In this document: positions 15,642 through 24,378 of the stretch, in pieces
How the letters are laid out: every line of letters starts with the position of its first letter
Position numbering within the stretch: the stretch's first letter is position 1
Source of the DNA: CAVUEG01 sp963740525
GTDB lineage: Bacteria; Actinomycetota; Actinomycetes; Propionibacteriales; Nocardioidaceae
Reading direction: 5' to 3'
Assembly (NCBI GenBank): GCA_963740525.1
Contig: CAVUEG010000006.1
Span: 1 to 64,000, forward strand
DNA: 64,000 nt
The notes under the pieces: model-generated
What the model saw: the letters and a program-made list of their open reading frames with translations, nothing else
What the model was told of the DNA's origin: nothing
The model's database searches: none
Position numbers and translations under genes: made by a program

Positions 15642-18299
15642 TTGTCGACGGACGTCGTGGAGGCGGTGGTCCGGGTGCATGGCGGCGTGAAGTTCTACCG
15701 CGGCGCGGCGAAGGCCGCGCGCGCCTACGTCGAGCGGGACCGCTCGCGCGCGGATGACTACTACCTCGGCCGAGGGCACCGGCGTCGCCGAGCGGCTCAC
15801 CGCGACCCCGGATGGCGTCGGAGCAGCGCCGGGTCGATGGACGGCGACGCCTACGAGCAGTGGGTCGCCGGGATCGACGTCGACACCGGTCGCAAGAAGG
15901 GTCGGGTCCGCGAGGACGCGAACGCGCTGCGGTTCGTCGAGGTCACCGTCAACGGCCCGAAGACCTGGTCGCTGGCCGCTGCGCTGCATCCGGAGATCTC
16001 GGCGGCGTTGGACGCGGCTCAGGACAAGGCCGCCGCCGAGATCGTCGGCTGGGTCGCCCAGCACGCGACCACCCGGGTCGGGCCGCGCGGGCGGCAGGTG
16101 CAGGTGCCGGTCGAGCGGATCGAGGCCGCGGTGATCCGGCACTACACGTCGCGGGCCGGCGACCCGCACCGGCATCTGCACCTCCAGATCAACGCCCGCG
16201 TCTTCGCCGCCGGCGCCTGGCGGGGCCTGCACTCGGTGGGTGTGCGCGACATGATCGAGGCGATCAACGGGATCGGGCACGCCGCGGTCGCCACCGACCC
16301 GGAGTTCCGGGCGGTCCTCGCCGCGCACGGCTTCACCCTGGACGCCGAGACTGGGGAGATCGAGCAGCTCGCGCCGTACGTCGGGGCGTTCAGCGCCCGG
16401 ACCGGTCAGATCCACCGCAACATCGACCGGTACGAAGCCGAGTGGCGGCGCGAGCATCCCGGCGAGGAGCCGGGGCCGCGGCTGCGCGAGGCGTGGGATC
16501 GGCGGGCGTGGGCCGAGGCGCGGCCGGACAAGGTCGTCCCCACCGACGGCGCTGACCTGGTCGCGCGGTGGAACGCCGAGCTGCGCGCCCTGGGCTACCG
16601 CGACCCGGCCGCCCCAGCCGTGCTCGAGGCGACCCAGGTGGGCTGGATCGACCGGGACGGGGCGGCGGACTGGGTGATCTCCCAGCTCGGGGCGAAGCGG
16701 TCGGCGTGGAACGCCGCCGACATCCGCGGCAAGGTCGAGGTCCTGCTGGCCCAGACCAACCTGGTCGCCGAGCCCGCGGCGCGCATCGAGCTCGCCGAGG
16801 ACGTCACCGCCCGCGCCGCCGCCCGCTGCGTCCGGCTGCTCGCCTCGCCCGACGTGCCCGAACACGTCCGCTCGCTGACCTCCCAGCAGGTGGTGACGGT
16901 GGAGGCGCGACCTCGTCCACCGCCTCGCCCGCCGCGCCGAGACGCCCGCCAGGCGGGTCCGGCTGCAGGGCGAGGATTGGTGCGGGTCGACCCCACCCAG
17001 GCCGCCGTCGTCGGCGCCCTGGCCGGTGACGGCCAGCTGGTGGTCGTGGAGGGCGCGGCCGGTGCAGGCAAGACCACCGCGCTGAGGTCGGCGCAGGCTC
17101 TGCTGGCACGGCAGGGACATCGGCTGCTGGTGGTGACGCCGACGTTGAAGGCGGCCGAGGTCGCCGCCGCGGAGACCGGCGCCGACGGGCACTCGGCCGC
17201 CTGGCTGATCCACCAGCACGGCTGGCGCTGGGACGACGACGGGCACTGGGCCCGGCGCCCCGACGCCACACCCGGCCCGGCCGCCCGACTGCGACCAGGG
17301 GACCTGCTGCTGGTCGACGAGGCGGGGATGCTGGACCAGGACACCGCCCGCGCGCTCCTGACGATCGCCGACGAGGCCGGGGCGCGGGTCGCGCTGGTCG
17401 GCGACCGGCACCAGCTCCCAGCGGTCGGACGCGGCGGCGTCCTGGACCACGCCCTCGCGTGGGCCCACCCGACCGCGGTCGTGTCGTTGGAGAAGGTGCA
17501 CCGGTTCACCGACCCCGACTACGCCGCGCTCTCCCTGCGGATGCGCACCGGCGACGACCCCGCCGCCGTCTTCGACGCGTTGCACCGCCGCGGGTCGATC
17601 GTCGTCCACCCCAGCGACAGCGAACGCACCGCCGCCCTCGCCGAGGCGGGAGCGGCCGGCGACCTCGTCGTCGCCGACACCCGCGAGCACGTCGCCAGCC
17701 TCAACGCCGCGATCCGCGACCAGCGTCGCGCCGACCCCGCCGCACGGGCGACTCGGCGCGATTCGATGGTGACCGCTCGAGGCGAACGGATCGGGCTCGG
17801 GGACCGCGTCGCCACCCGCCGCAACGACCCCGACCTCGGGGTCGCGAACCGGCAGACCTGGACCGTCACCGGCATCGGCGAGGACGGCAGCCTGATCCTT
17901 CACGGCCACGGGCGCGATCGCGAGATCCCGGCGGAGTACGCCACCCGGTTCGTCGAGCTCGCCTACGCCACCACCGTCCACGGAGCCCAGGGCGAGACCG
18001 TCGACCGAGCGCACGTCGCCATCGGGGACACCACCGGCGCCGCGGCGGCGTACGTCGCGATGACCCGAGGGCGGCACGGCAACACCGCGCACCTCGTCGC
18101 CGAGTCCGTCGAGGAAGCCCGCAGGCAGTGGGTCGAGGTCTTCGCCCGTGACCGCGCCGACCTCGGCCCCGCCCACGCGAAGCGGCAGGCGATCGACGCG
18201 GTCGACCGCTACGGCATCCAGCAGCGCCGCGGCCGCGAACAGGTCGTCGAGGAACCGCGACGACCGATCCCGGCATCCGGCGGCGGGATCGGCCTCTGA
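15642..18299 (+). CDS. MobF-family relaxase with C-terminal helicase (TrwC/TraA-like)
   Basis: This 885-codon protein nicks and unwinds DNA for conjugative mobilisation. The relaxase domain holds the three-His metal site in DPHRHLHLQ (His176, 178, 180). The helicase half has Walker A GAAGAGKTT (471-479), Walker B LLLVDEAGM, GDRHQLPAVG and the late motif TVHGAQGETVDRAHV. Two short segments (about 15765-15835 and 16905-16965) read better in another frame: the first as AEGTGVAERLTATPDGV and the second as DLVHRLARRAETPARRVRL. Each is thus bracketed by compensating frame changes. The nicking Tyr should lie near the N-terminus, perhaps YY at 40-41. The TTG start is uncertain; in-frame GTG codons follow close by. 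Confidence 0.85.
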   Translation: MSTDVVEAVVRVHGGVKFYRGAAKAARAYVERDRSRADDYYLGRGHRRRRAAHRDPGWRRSSAGSMDGDAYEQWVAGIDVDTGRKKGRVREDANALRFVEVTVNGPKTWSLAAALHPEISAALDAAQDKAAAEIVGWVAQHATTRVGPRGRQVQVPVERIEAAVIRHYTSRAGDPHRHLHLQINARVFAAGAWRGLHSVGVRDMIEAINGIGHAAVATDPEFRAVLAAHGFTLDAETGEIEQLAPYVGAFSARTGQIHRNIDRYEAEWRREHPGEEPGPRLREAWDRRAWAEARPDKVVPTDGADLVARWNAELRALGYRDPAAPAVLEATQVGWIDRDGAADWVISQLGAKRSAWNAADIRGKVEVLLAQTNLVAEPAARIELAEDVTARAAARCVRLLASPDVPEHVRSLTSQQVVTVEARPRPPPRPPRRDARQAGPAAGRGLVRVDPTQAAVVGALAGDGQLVVVEGAAGAGKTTALRSAQALLARQGHRLLVVTPTLKAAEVAAAETGADGHSAAWLIHQHGWRWDDDGHWARRPDATPGPAARLRPGDLLLVDEAGMLDQDTARALLTIADEAGARVALVGDRHQLPAVGRGGVLDHALAWAHPTAVVSLEKVHRFTDPDYAALSLRMRTGDDPAAVFDALHRRGSIVVHPSDSERTAALAEAGAAGDLVVADTREHVASLNAAIRDQRRADPAARATRRDSMVTARGERIGLGDRVATRRNDPDLGVANRQTWTVTGIGEDGSLILHGHGRDREIPAEYATRFVELAYATTVHGAQGETVDRAHVAIGDTTGAAAAYVAMTRGRHGNTAHLVAESVEEARRQWVEVFARDRADLGPAHAKRQAIDAVDRYGIQQRRGREQVVEEPRRPIPASGGGIGL

Positions 18300-18304
18300 G
18301 ACGG

Positions 18305-18949
18305 TCAGTGAATCGCGGCGGCTTGCGCCGGCGGACTGGCCGCCACTCGACGCCGATCTCGCTTGGCGAGCCAGGCGCTGAACCCGGCCGGGTCGCGCGG
18401 CTCCCTGTCCTGGGAGGCTGTGGCCGCATCGATCACCGGCTGCCACGCCGCGCGGATCACCTCGGGGATGTTCAGGCGCTCCCAGACCTGCATCAACAAG
18501 ATCCCGTCGACCGAGTCCAGCATCAGCTCGGGGAGTCCCGCGAACGATGACCCACTCGTAGTAGTCGATGCGCTCGGCCTCGACCGACAGGTCCCACACC
18601 CGCGGCCTGCGGGCCTTAAACAGGTACCCCAGCACTTGGACCTTGCTGAAGCAGTCGGGCATCGGCACCGACCACAGCCGCTCGGGCACCAGGTACTGGC
18701 CGATCTCGGCGTCCTGCCGAACGTCGAAGTCGATGATCGGCTTGATCGCGAGCTCGGCATCGGCAGCCTCCAGCAGCCGCTCCACCACCTCCAAGGTCGG
18801 GGACTTGCGGCGCGACTCGTACTCCGAGACCGACGACTGCTGGGTCCCCGCCCACATCGCCAACTGGTGCTGCGGGCGCCCGCGGCCTTGCGGGCGACCT
18901 CGATGACCGTCTTCGGCGGCTCCACGACCGACAGAATATCGCCGATCAT
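18305..18949 (-). pseudogene. XRE-type helix-turn-helix regulator, two frame changes
   Basis: The combined reading is about 215 codons. MIGDILSVVEPPKTVIEVAR is in one frame. QHQLAMWAGTQQSSVSEYES, the helix-turn-helix, is in a second, followed by a conserved stretch with WSVPMPDCFSKVQVLGYLF. The tail LPELMLDSVDGILLMQVWER is back in the first frame. The first shift (near 18881) looks like one lost C in a C-run (GCCCG where GCCCCG is expected). The second (near 18543) looks like one extra base. The protein probably controls element gene expression or forms the antitoxin-like half of a nucleotidyltransferase-type module; no partner is seen. It is convergent with the relaxase, 5 nt away. Confidence 0.65.
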
Positions 18950-19026
18950 CGATTGGGACTGGCCTGCACACCTACTGGGTGAGGTCGAGAACCGCTTGGC
19001 CTCATCGACCAGCAAGGAGCACCACC

Positions 19027-19269
19027 ATGACCGCACAGCAGATGAACCCCGACGACAACCGCCGCCCGTCGACCAGCCTCGGCGACGAGATGCTCAGCCT
19101 CCAGGAAGCCTGCGCCTTCCTCCGCGTCCCCGAAGGCACCCTGCGCTACTGGCGCCACCTCGGCGCCGGACCCCGCAGCTTCAAGATCGGCCGCCACGTC
19201 CGCTACTGGCGCGCCGACCTCATCCTCTGGCTCACCGAACAGACCAATCGCCAACAGGGCGACGCCTGA
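19027..19269 (+). CDS. Excisionase-like / AlpA helix-turn-helix protein
   Basis: This 80-residue protein contains a MerR-type HTH: MLSLQEACAFLRVPEGTLRY, then WRHLGAGPRSFKIGRHVRYW. This is the usual layout of small excisionase/AlpA proteins beside actinobacterial integrases. The ATG at 19027 has AAGGAG about 9 nt upstream; an earlier in-frame start is not needed. It lies 37 nt upstream of the integrase on the same strand. The likely role is control of integration and excision direction (family knowledge). Confidence 0.85.
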   Translation: MTAQQMNPDDNRRPSTSLGDEMLSLQEACAFLRVPEGTLRYWRHLGAGPRSFKIGRHVRYWRADLILWLTEQTNRQQGDA

Positions 19270-19306
19270 ACAGCGACAACGACGAGAACGCAAGGCACGA
19301 TGAGAC

Positions 19307-20443
19307 ATGGCCAGCATCAGCAGACGAACGATTCGTTGGACCACGAAGAATGGCGAATCGCAATCCACTGAGAAGTATGAAGCGCTCTATCAGGACCGTG
19401 CCGGTAAGCGCCATCGCCGGTTGTTCGTTCTGAAGAAGGACGCGCGACGATGGCTGGATGAGCAAACGGCCGGCATGGTCACCGGCCAATGGGCTGATCC
19501 AAGCGCCGGCAAGAAGACCGTGCGATCGTACGGCGAAACGTGGTTGGCGCGGCAGGTGATCTCACCCGGCACAGTCACGGCGTACAGGACAGTGCTGACC
19601 AATCACATCTATCCGGCGCTCGGTGCGATGCGAATGGACACGATCGACCGTACCGACGTCCAGATGCTCGTGAAGTCGTGGGAGACCTCGGCAGCAGCTC
19701 GCACGGTCGAGGGCCGATACTCCATCCTCGCCATCTTGATGCGCGCCGCCGTGAAGGATCGGGTCATCTCAACCTCTCCGTGCGTCGACATCAAGCTCCC
19801 CAAGGTCGAACCCGGGCCTGCCCTGGTGCCAATCTCGACCGCGACCGTGCTCGCGCTCCGCGAGGCAATGCCGCCCCGCTACCGCGCATTCATCACGATC
19901 GCGGCCGGTACGGGGATGCGGAGGGGTGAACTGCTGGGTCTGACACTGGATCGGGTTGCGTTCGACTTCGGGACGATTCGGGTCGACCGTCAGCTCGGCC
20001 GCACCAGTCGCTCCGATGCGGTCACTTTTGGACCGCCCAAGACCGCGGCCTCGACCCGGACCGTACCCGTCGCCCAGGTCGTTCTGGATGCAATTCGCAA
20101 CCAGGTCGACACCTACGGCCATCACGAGTCCGGAGTCATCTTCACCACCGAGATCGGCTCACCACTCACCACCAGCACGCTCCACGCCGCGTGGCGGCAG
20201 GCCGCACGCCAAATCGGCACAGACGCTACGCCGCACAGCCTGCGTCACTACTTCGCCTCGGTGCAGATCCGAGCCGGACAGTCAATCAAGGTCCTGCAGG
20301 CCGTGCTCGGCCACAAGTCCGCAGTCGAGACGTGGGACACCTACGGACACCTCATGGGCGACGAGGACGAAGGCACCCGCAGCGCCATCGAGGAGGAACT
20401 CGGAAATTACGACCACAGTACGTCCGCAGTACACCCCCTCTGA
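19307..20443 (+). CDS. Tyrosine integrase (site-specific recombinase)
   Basis: This 378-residue phage-type integrase has an N-terminal SAM-like core-binding domain (about 60-150). The catalytic domain has Arg in GTGMRRGELLG, His-x-x-Arg in HSLRHYF, LGHKSAVET and the nucleophile in WDTYGH. The base composition is lower in GC than the flanking chromosome, as expected for acquired DNA. The gene stops inside a hairpin that borders rnpB, so the attachment site lies at the RNase P RNA 3' end. It is intact, unlike several other genes of the element. Confidence 0.93.
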   Translation: MASISRRTIRWTTKNGESQSTEKYEALYQDRAGKRHRRLFVLKKDARRWLDEQTAGMVTGQWADPSAGKKTVRSYGETWLARQVISPGTVTAYRTVLTNHIYPALGAMRMDTIDRTDVQMLVKSWETSAAARTVEGRYSILAILMRAAVKDRVISTSPCVDIKLPKVEPGPALVPISTATVLALREAMPPRYRAFITIAAGTGMRRGELLGLTLDRVAFDFGTIRVDRQLGRTSRSDAVTFGPPKTAASTRTVPVAQVVLDAIRNQVDTYGHHESGVIFTTEIGSPLTTSTLHAAWRQAARQIGTDATPHSLRHYFASVQIRAGQSIKVLQAVLGHKSAVETWDTYGHLMGDEDEGTRSAIEEELGNYDHSTSAVHPL

Positions 20444-20467
20444 CGGCGTTTCAGCAGGTCAGAGGGG
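20434..20467. terminator. Hairpin shared by integrase stop and rnpB 3' end (att site D)
   Basis: CCCCTCTGAC (20434-20443) pairs perfectly with GTCAGAGGGG (20458-20467) across a 14-nt loop. The integrase TGA is inside the left arm, and the right arm begins just downstream of the RNase P RNA 3' end on the other strand. GTTTCAGCAGGTCAGAGG (20448-20465) is the att-like core. The hairpin could terminate both converging transcripts as well as mark the crossover region. Confidence 0.5.
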
Positions 20468-20471
20468 TGAA

Positions 20472-20887
20472 GCGGATGGGCTGGCTCATAGGCCGGGTTC
20501 TGTTCGCCGTGACGCCTCGCGACGCCACGGTTGGCGACCATCCATCTGGGACCACCGTTGCCGGCAGCCTCATGCAGTCCACCCGCGAACTCGGGCGAGC
20601 AGCCCTCGAACGTCCGCGCATCGCCGTGACCCTCGAAAGGGCCGCGGCGACTTCTTGACCTTGCTCCAGGTGGGGTTTACCTAGCCGCACCGGTCACCCG
20701 GCACGCTGGTGGTCTCTTGCACCACCGTTTCACCCTTACCGGAGCCGAAGCCCCGGCGGTTTGTTTTCTGTGGCACTGTCCCGCGGGTTGCCCCGGGTGG
20801 GCGTTACCCACCACCTTGCCCTGTGGAGCCCGGACCTTCCTCGACCCGACTGACGTCGAACCGCGGTCGCCCGGCCAGCCCATCCGC
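20472..20887 (-). ncRNA. rnpB: RNase P RNA (class A)
   Basis: This 416-nt RNA is the catalytic subunit that matures tRNA 5' ends. The terminal P1 helix is explicit: GCGGATGGGCTGGC at the 5' end (20887-20874) pairs with GCCAGCCCATCCGC at the 3' end (20485-20472). Universal blocks are present: GAGGAAGGTCCGGGCTCC near the 5' end, CACAGAAAACAAACCGCC, GGTAAGGGTGAAACGGTG, and ACAGAACCCGGCCTATGAG near the 3' end. GC-rich P12-type extensions fit Actinobacteria. An integrative element is inserted next to its 3' end. Confidence 0.96.
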
Positions 20888-20906
20888 ACGCCAAGGATAG
20901 GGCAGA

Positions 20907-22340
20907 TCAGGCCAGCGTGAACGTGACCACTCGAGACGCCACGTCCGCCTCGCTCAACCGGGCCCGGATGTCGGTGCCGAGCGGCAGCTCCGCGGCCCCC
21001 ACGATGCGGGCCTCGACCGCGGGGTCCTGGAGGACCATCGACCCCTTCGTGGGGTCCTTCTCCTCAAGCTCGACCACCACCCCGGAGAACGTCTCCCCGA
21101 CCCGTCCCGCGAGCATCGCCGCCTCCACCAGGTCGAGCACCTCGCTCTCGTACTGGCGGGCCTTGCGCCCCGACTCCTGCATCGTGCCGGGCAGCACCTC
21201 GAGCTTCTCCAGCACCCAGTCGGGCACCTCGGTCCCGGCACACAGCGAGACACAGATCTCCTGGGCGTATCGGTCCACCAGCCGGCGCAGCGGCGCGGTC
21301 ACATGGGAGTACTCCGAGGCCAGCGCCGCGTGCTCCGGCTGCGGCGGTACGGCGCCGTTGAAGCCGACGTACCCAGCCCCCCGGAGCAGGCGGGTGCAGG
21401 CGACCACCATCGCGGCCTCGTTCGGCTTGGCCGGGTCGAGGGCCCGGATGAAGTCCGGGTAGAGCTGCTCCGCCGGCCAGTCGATGCCCAGCGCTCGCGC
21501 AGTGCGGTGCAGCCGCTGTACGTCGTGCGGGTCCGGGGGCGGCAGCGTGCGCAGGAGCCCCACCTGCCCGTAGACCATCAACGAGGCCGCGGCCATGCCG
21601 GTGAGCAAAGAGATCTGGGCGTTCCATGACTCCACCGGTGCCATCTGGCGGAACGCCAGCCCCCACTGGTCGCCCTCGATGTCGATCTCCTGCTCGGGCA
21701 TCGGCAGCGAGACGCCCCCGCGGTCGGCCTCGCGGTGCAGACGGAGCTCACCGACCTCCTTCAGCAGCGTGAACACCTCGTCAGCGCGTCCGGCGTCGAG
21801 GTCGGCCTGGACGGCGTCGTAGGAGAGCTTGGCGCGGCTGCGGACCAGCGCCCGCTCGACCTTGGCGTCCACGCCCTCCCCCGCGTCGTCCACCTTGATC
21901 GTCCAGAGCAATGCCGGGCGCACCTGGTCGGGCAGCAGCGAGGCCGCGTCCTCCGACAGCGAGCGCGGGTGCAGCGGGATCTTCGAGTCGGCCCCGTAGA
22001 GCGTCTCGCCGCGCCGGTTCGCCTCCAGGTCGACCGGGTCGCCGGGGGTCACGAAGGCGGCCACGTCGGCGATGGCGTACCGCACGACGTACCCGTCGCC
22101 GTCGCGCTCGATGTGCAGCGCCTGGTCGAGGTCCAGCGACTCCTCGGGGTCGATCGTCACGAACGGGATGTCGGTGCGGTCGAGGCTCGGCAGCCGCGGC
22201 GAAGAGGCCGCCCGCTTGGCCGCCTCCTCCACCTCGGCGGGGAACTCCGGCGAGACCTTGAGCTCCTCCTGGATCTTCGCGATTCCCTTGCGGAGCACGT
22301 CGCCGTCGCCGTCGTGGACCCGGATCACTCGTCGCGGCAC
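20907..22340 (-). CDS. RNB-domain exoribonuclease (RNase II/R-like, short form)
   Basis: This 477-residue protein consists mainly of an RNB catalytic domain without obvious cold-shock or long basic extensions. The active-site motif reads TIDPEESLDLDQALH: Asp64, Asp70 and Asp72 match three of the four acidic residues of RNase II, but the fourth is Gln73. LASEYSHVTAPLRRLVDRY is the conserved basic C-terminal RNB motif. The predicted role is 3'-5' RNA degradation, perhaps with altered activity because of Gln73. It is divergent from yaaA and is separated from rnpB by about 20 nt. Confidence 0.9.
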   Translation of the reverse strand: MPRRVIRVHDGDGDVLRKGIAKIQEELKVSPEFPAEVEEAAKRAASSPRLPSLDRTDIPFVTIDPEESLDLDQALHIERDGDGYVVRYAIADVAAFVTPGDPVDLEANRRGETLYGADSKIPLHPRSLSEDAASLLPDQVRPALLWTIKVDDAGEGVDAKVERALVRSRAKLSYDAVQADLDAGRADEVFTLLKEVGELRLHREADRGGVSLPMPEQEIDIEGDQWGLAFRQMAPVESWNAQISLLTGMAAASLMVYGQVGLLRTLPPPDPHDVQRLHRTARALGIDWPAEQLYPDFIRALDPAKPNEAAMVVACTRLLRGAGYVGFNGAVPPQPEHAALASEYSHVTAPLRRLVDRYAQEICVSLCAGTEVPDWVLEKLEVLPGTMQESGRKARQYESEVLDLVEAAMLAGRVGETFSGVVVELEEKDPTKGSMVLQDPAVEARIVGAAELPLGTDIRARLSEADVASRVVTFTLA

Positions 22341-22436
22341 GTCATCTCCTCAGCAGTCGTCAGTGGCCTTCACACAGTACCCAGACCCGGCCGCCCGGGG
22401 CAGGGGCTGCGTGCACGCCTCTCGTACTCTGACCCG

Positions 22437-23252
22437 GTGCTGATCCTGCTGCCACCTTCCGAGGGCAAGACGTCCCCGCGTCGGGGCAACACCCTCGACC
22501 TCTACCGGCTCAGCTTCCCGTCCCTGACCGAGGCCCGCGAGACGATCCTCGAGTCGCTGGTCCGGCTCTGCGGCTCCTCCGGACCGGCGGGGTCGGTCGA
22601 GGACGCAGCAGAAGGCGCACTCAGCGCGGCGAAGACCCTGGGCCTCGGCAGCACGCAGCTCGACGAGGTACGCCGCAATGCAGCGTTGCGCACCGCCTCC
22701 ACGGCCCGCGCGGACAGGGTCTACAGCGGAGTCCTGTACGACGCCCTCGACGTCCGCACGCTCGACCCGGCCGCCCGTCGTCGAGCCACGTCCTGGCTGG
22801 CGATCACCTCGTCGCTCTTCGGCCTGGTCCGACCGAGCGACCCGATCCCCGCGTACCGCCTGGCCGGCGACGTCACCCTGCCCGGGACCGGCGGCGTGGC
22901 GGCCCACTGGCGCTCCGTGCTGGACCCCGTGGCCCGCGAGGCCGCCGGCCGCGGCCTCGTGATCGACCTGCGCTCGTCCACGTACGCCGCCTTCTGGCGG
23001 CCGGCCCCCGACCTGGCCGCGAAGGTCGCCACCGTGCGCGTGCTCCACGAGTCCGACGGAACCCGCAAGGTGGTAAGCCACTTCAACAAGGCCACCAAGG
23101 GCCGCCTGGTCCGCGACCTCCTCCGCGACGGCGGCAAGCCGACCACTCCACGGGCCCTCGCCGCTCAGCTGGCCGACCTCGGCTGGACCGTCGAGACCGG
23201 TACTGCGTCTCCGCGCGGGACCCAGCTCGACGTGGTCGTGTCCGACATCTGA
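22437..23252 (+). CDS. yaaA: Peroxide stress protein YaaA (DUF328/UPF0246)
   Basis: This 271-residue protein starts V-LILLPPSEGKTSP, the family N-terminus, and contains FNKATKGRLVRDLL, the conserved DNA-binding-type motif. Family members limit Fenton damage during peroxide stress in E. coli; the biochemical role here is inferred. The GTG at 22437 is chosen because it gives the exact family N-terminus; upstream in-frame sequence is antisense to the RNB gene. Confidence 0.88.
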   Translation: MLILLPPSEGKTSPRRGNTLDLYRLSFPSLTEARETILESLVRLCGSSGPAGSVEDAAEGALSAAKTLGLGSTQLDEVRRNAALRTASTARADRVYSGVLYDALDVRTLDPAARRRATSWLAITSSLFGLVRPSDPIPAYRLAGDVTLPGTGGVAAHWRSVLDPVAREAAGRGLVIDLRSSTYAAFWRPAPDLAAKVATVRVLHESDGTRKVVSHFNKATKGRLVRDLLRDGGKPTTPRALAAQLADLGWTVETGTASPRGTQLDVVVSDI

Positions 23253-23412
23253 CCAGCGGGCCTCGCACTCAGAGAGCGTCCGCGCGCGCCGCTGCCGATA
23301 CTGGCCGATGTCGGACGAGGATGACGAAACTGGGGTAGCGTCAGGAGCATCCGGACTAGATGACGTGTACGACCCTGGCGTTTCCGCCTCCGGCAATCGC
23401 TCGGAGACGCAC

Positions 23413-24378
23413 ATGTTCAATGTCCGACGCAGCATCAAGCCCTTGGCCGTCACGGCCACCGCAGCGATGCTGGTGATCGCCCTCGACGGGGCCGCTTTCG
23501 CCGCCCAACCTCCGGTCGGCCTCGGGACGGCCACTTCGTTCGCCGTCCTCGCAGGCACCACCGTCACCAACACCGGCCCGAGCGTGATCTCCGGCGACCT
23601 GGGTGTCAGCCCGGGCAGCGCGGTCACCGGGTTCCCTCCCGGCGTGGTGAACGCCGGGACGATCCACACCGCCGATGCCCTCGCCCTCCAAGCGAAGAAC
23701 GACCTCACCACCGCCTACAACGACGCCGCCGGCCGTGGTCCCGTGGTCGACAAGACCAGCCAGGACCTCGGCGGGCAGACACTCGTGGCAGGCGTCTACA
23801 ACGCCGCCAGCGCGATGGCCCTCACCGGCACCGTGACGCTGGATGCGAAGGGTGATCCCGACGCGGTCTTCGTCTTCCAGGCCGGATCGACCCTGATCAC
23901 GGCGACGGGCAGCACGGTCGCACTCACCGGTGGCGCCCAGGCCTGCAACGTCTACTGGCAGGTCGGCAGCTCGGCCACGATCGGCACGACGAGCGTCTTC
24001 GTGGGCTCGGTGATGGCGCTGACCGACATCAGCCTGCAGACCGGCGCCACCGTCCAGGGACGCATGCTGGCGCGCAACGGCCAGGTCTCACTCGACACCA
24101 ACACGATCAGCCGCCCCACGTGCGCGCCCCCCACAGCCACACCGAGCGTCACCCCCACGGCCACCCCCAACCCGACCACGCCGGCGACCCCCCGGCCCAC
24201 CACCCCGGTCCCGACCGGCCACCCCGACACCGGGCAGCTGCCCGGCGCCATGGGGAGTACTGGTGGCGCCGGTAGCACCGGTTGGCTCCTGCTGGGTCTC
24301 ACCAGCCTGGGAGCGGCAGCGTTCGCGGCCCAGCGCGGGACCCGACGCGGCAAGGCAGGCGGCCCCCGCATCCCATGA
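23413..24378 (+). CDS. Secreted DUF3494 ice-binding-like surface protein
   Basis: This 321-residue protein has a Sec signal peptide (MFNVRRSIKPLAVTATAAML, cleavage after AFAA) and a DUF3494 beta-solenoid (about 35-225). Solenoid motifs include ATSFAVLAGTTVTNTGPSVI, GDLGVSPGSAVTGFPPG, DPDAVFVFQ and GSVMALTDISLQTGATVQGR. A Pro/Thr-rich linker follows. The C-terminus has HPDTGQLPG, a hydrophobic stretch and basic RRGK, resembling a cell-wall sorting signal. DUF3494 proteins bind ice or act as adhesins. A class F sortase starts on the stop codon, so wall anchoring by that enzyme is likely. GGAGA precedes the ATG. Confidence 0.88.
   Translation: MFNVRRSIKPLAVTATAAMLVIALDGAAFAAQPPVGLGTATSFAVLAGTTVTNTGPSVISGDLGVSPGSAVTGFPPGVVNAGTIHTADALALQAKNDLTTAYNDAAGRGPVVDKTSQDLGGQTLVAGVYNAASAMALTGTVTLDAKGDPDAVFVFQAGSTLITATGSTVALTGGAQACNVYWQVGSSATIGTTSVFVGSVMALTDISLQTGATVQGRMLARNGQVSLDTNTISRPTCAPPTATPSVTPTATPNPTTPATPRPTTPVPTGHPDTGQLPGAMGSTGGAGSTGWLLLGLTSLGAAAFAAQRGTRRGKAGGPRIP

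Larger units (their letters stand above)
12446..20467 (+). mobile_element. Integrated mobilisable element beside rnpB (about 8 kb)
   Basis: The block contains a tyrosine integrase at its right end, an excisionase-like AlpA/MerR protein, an XRE regulator, a MobF relaxase-helicase and a SIR2/NTPase cargo gene. It abuts the 3' end of rnpB, a known kind of integration target (small stable RNA genes). The short shared core CAGGTCAGA occurs in direct orientation at 12452-12460 and 20455-20463, which I take as provisional attL/attR. No type IV secretion or replication genes are visible, so it looks mobilisable rather than self-conjugative. The exact left boundary is uncertain because inverted core copies also occur at 12232 and 12336. 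Confidence 0.6.

Noticed and set aside
15627..18971. Very long open frame on the minus strand opposite the relaxase
   Set aside because: It is a high-GC antisense shadow: low-complexity Arg/Gly/Val composition and no domain; the relaxase on the plus strand carries clear motifs. Only its 5' part (the XRE helix-turn-helix) is real.
12336..20467. Inverted att-like copies as transposon terminal inverted repeats
   Set aside because: Only the short core and GTCCGCA units match, there is no transposase, and a tyrosine integrase needs direct repeats; the direct copy at 12446 fits better.
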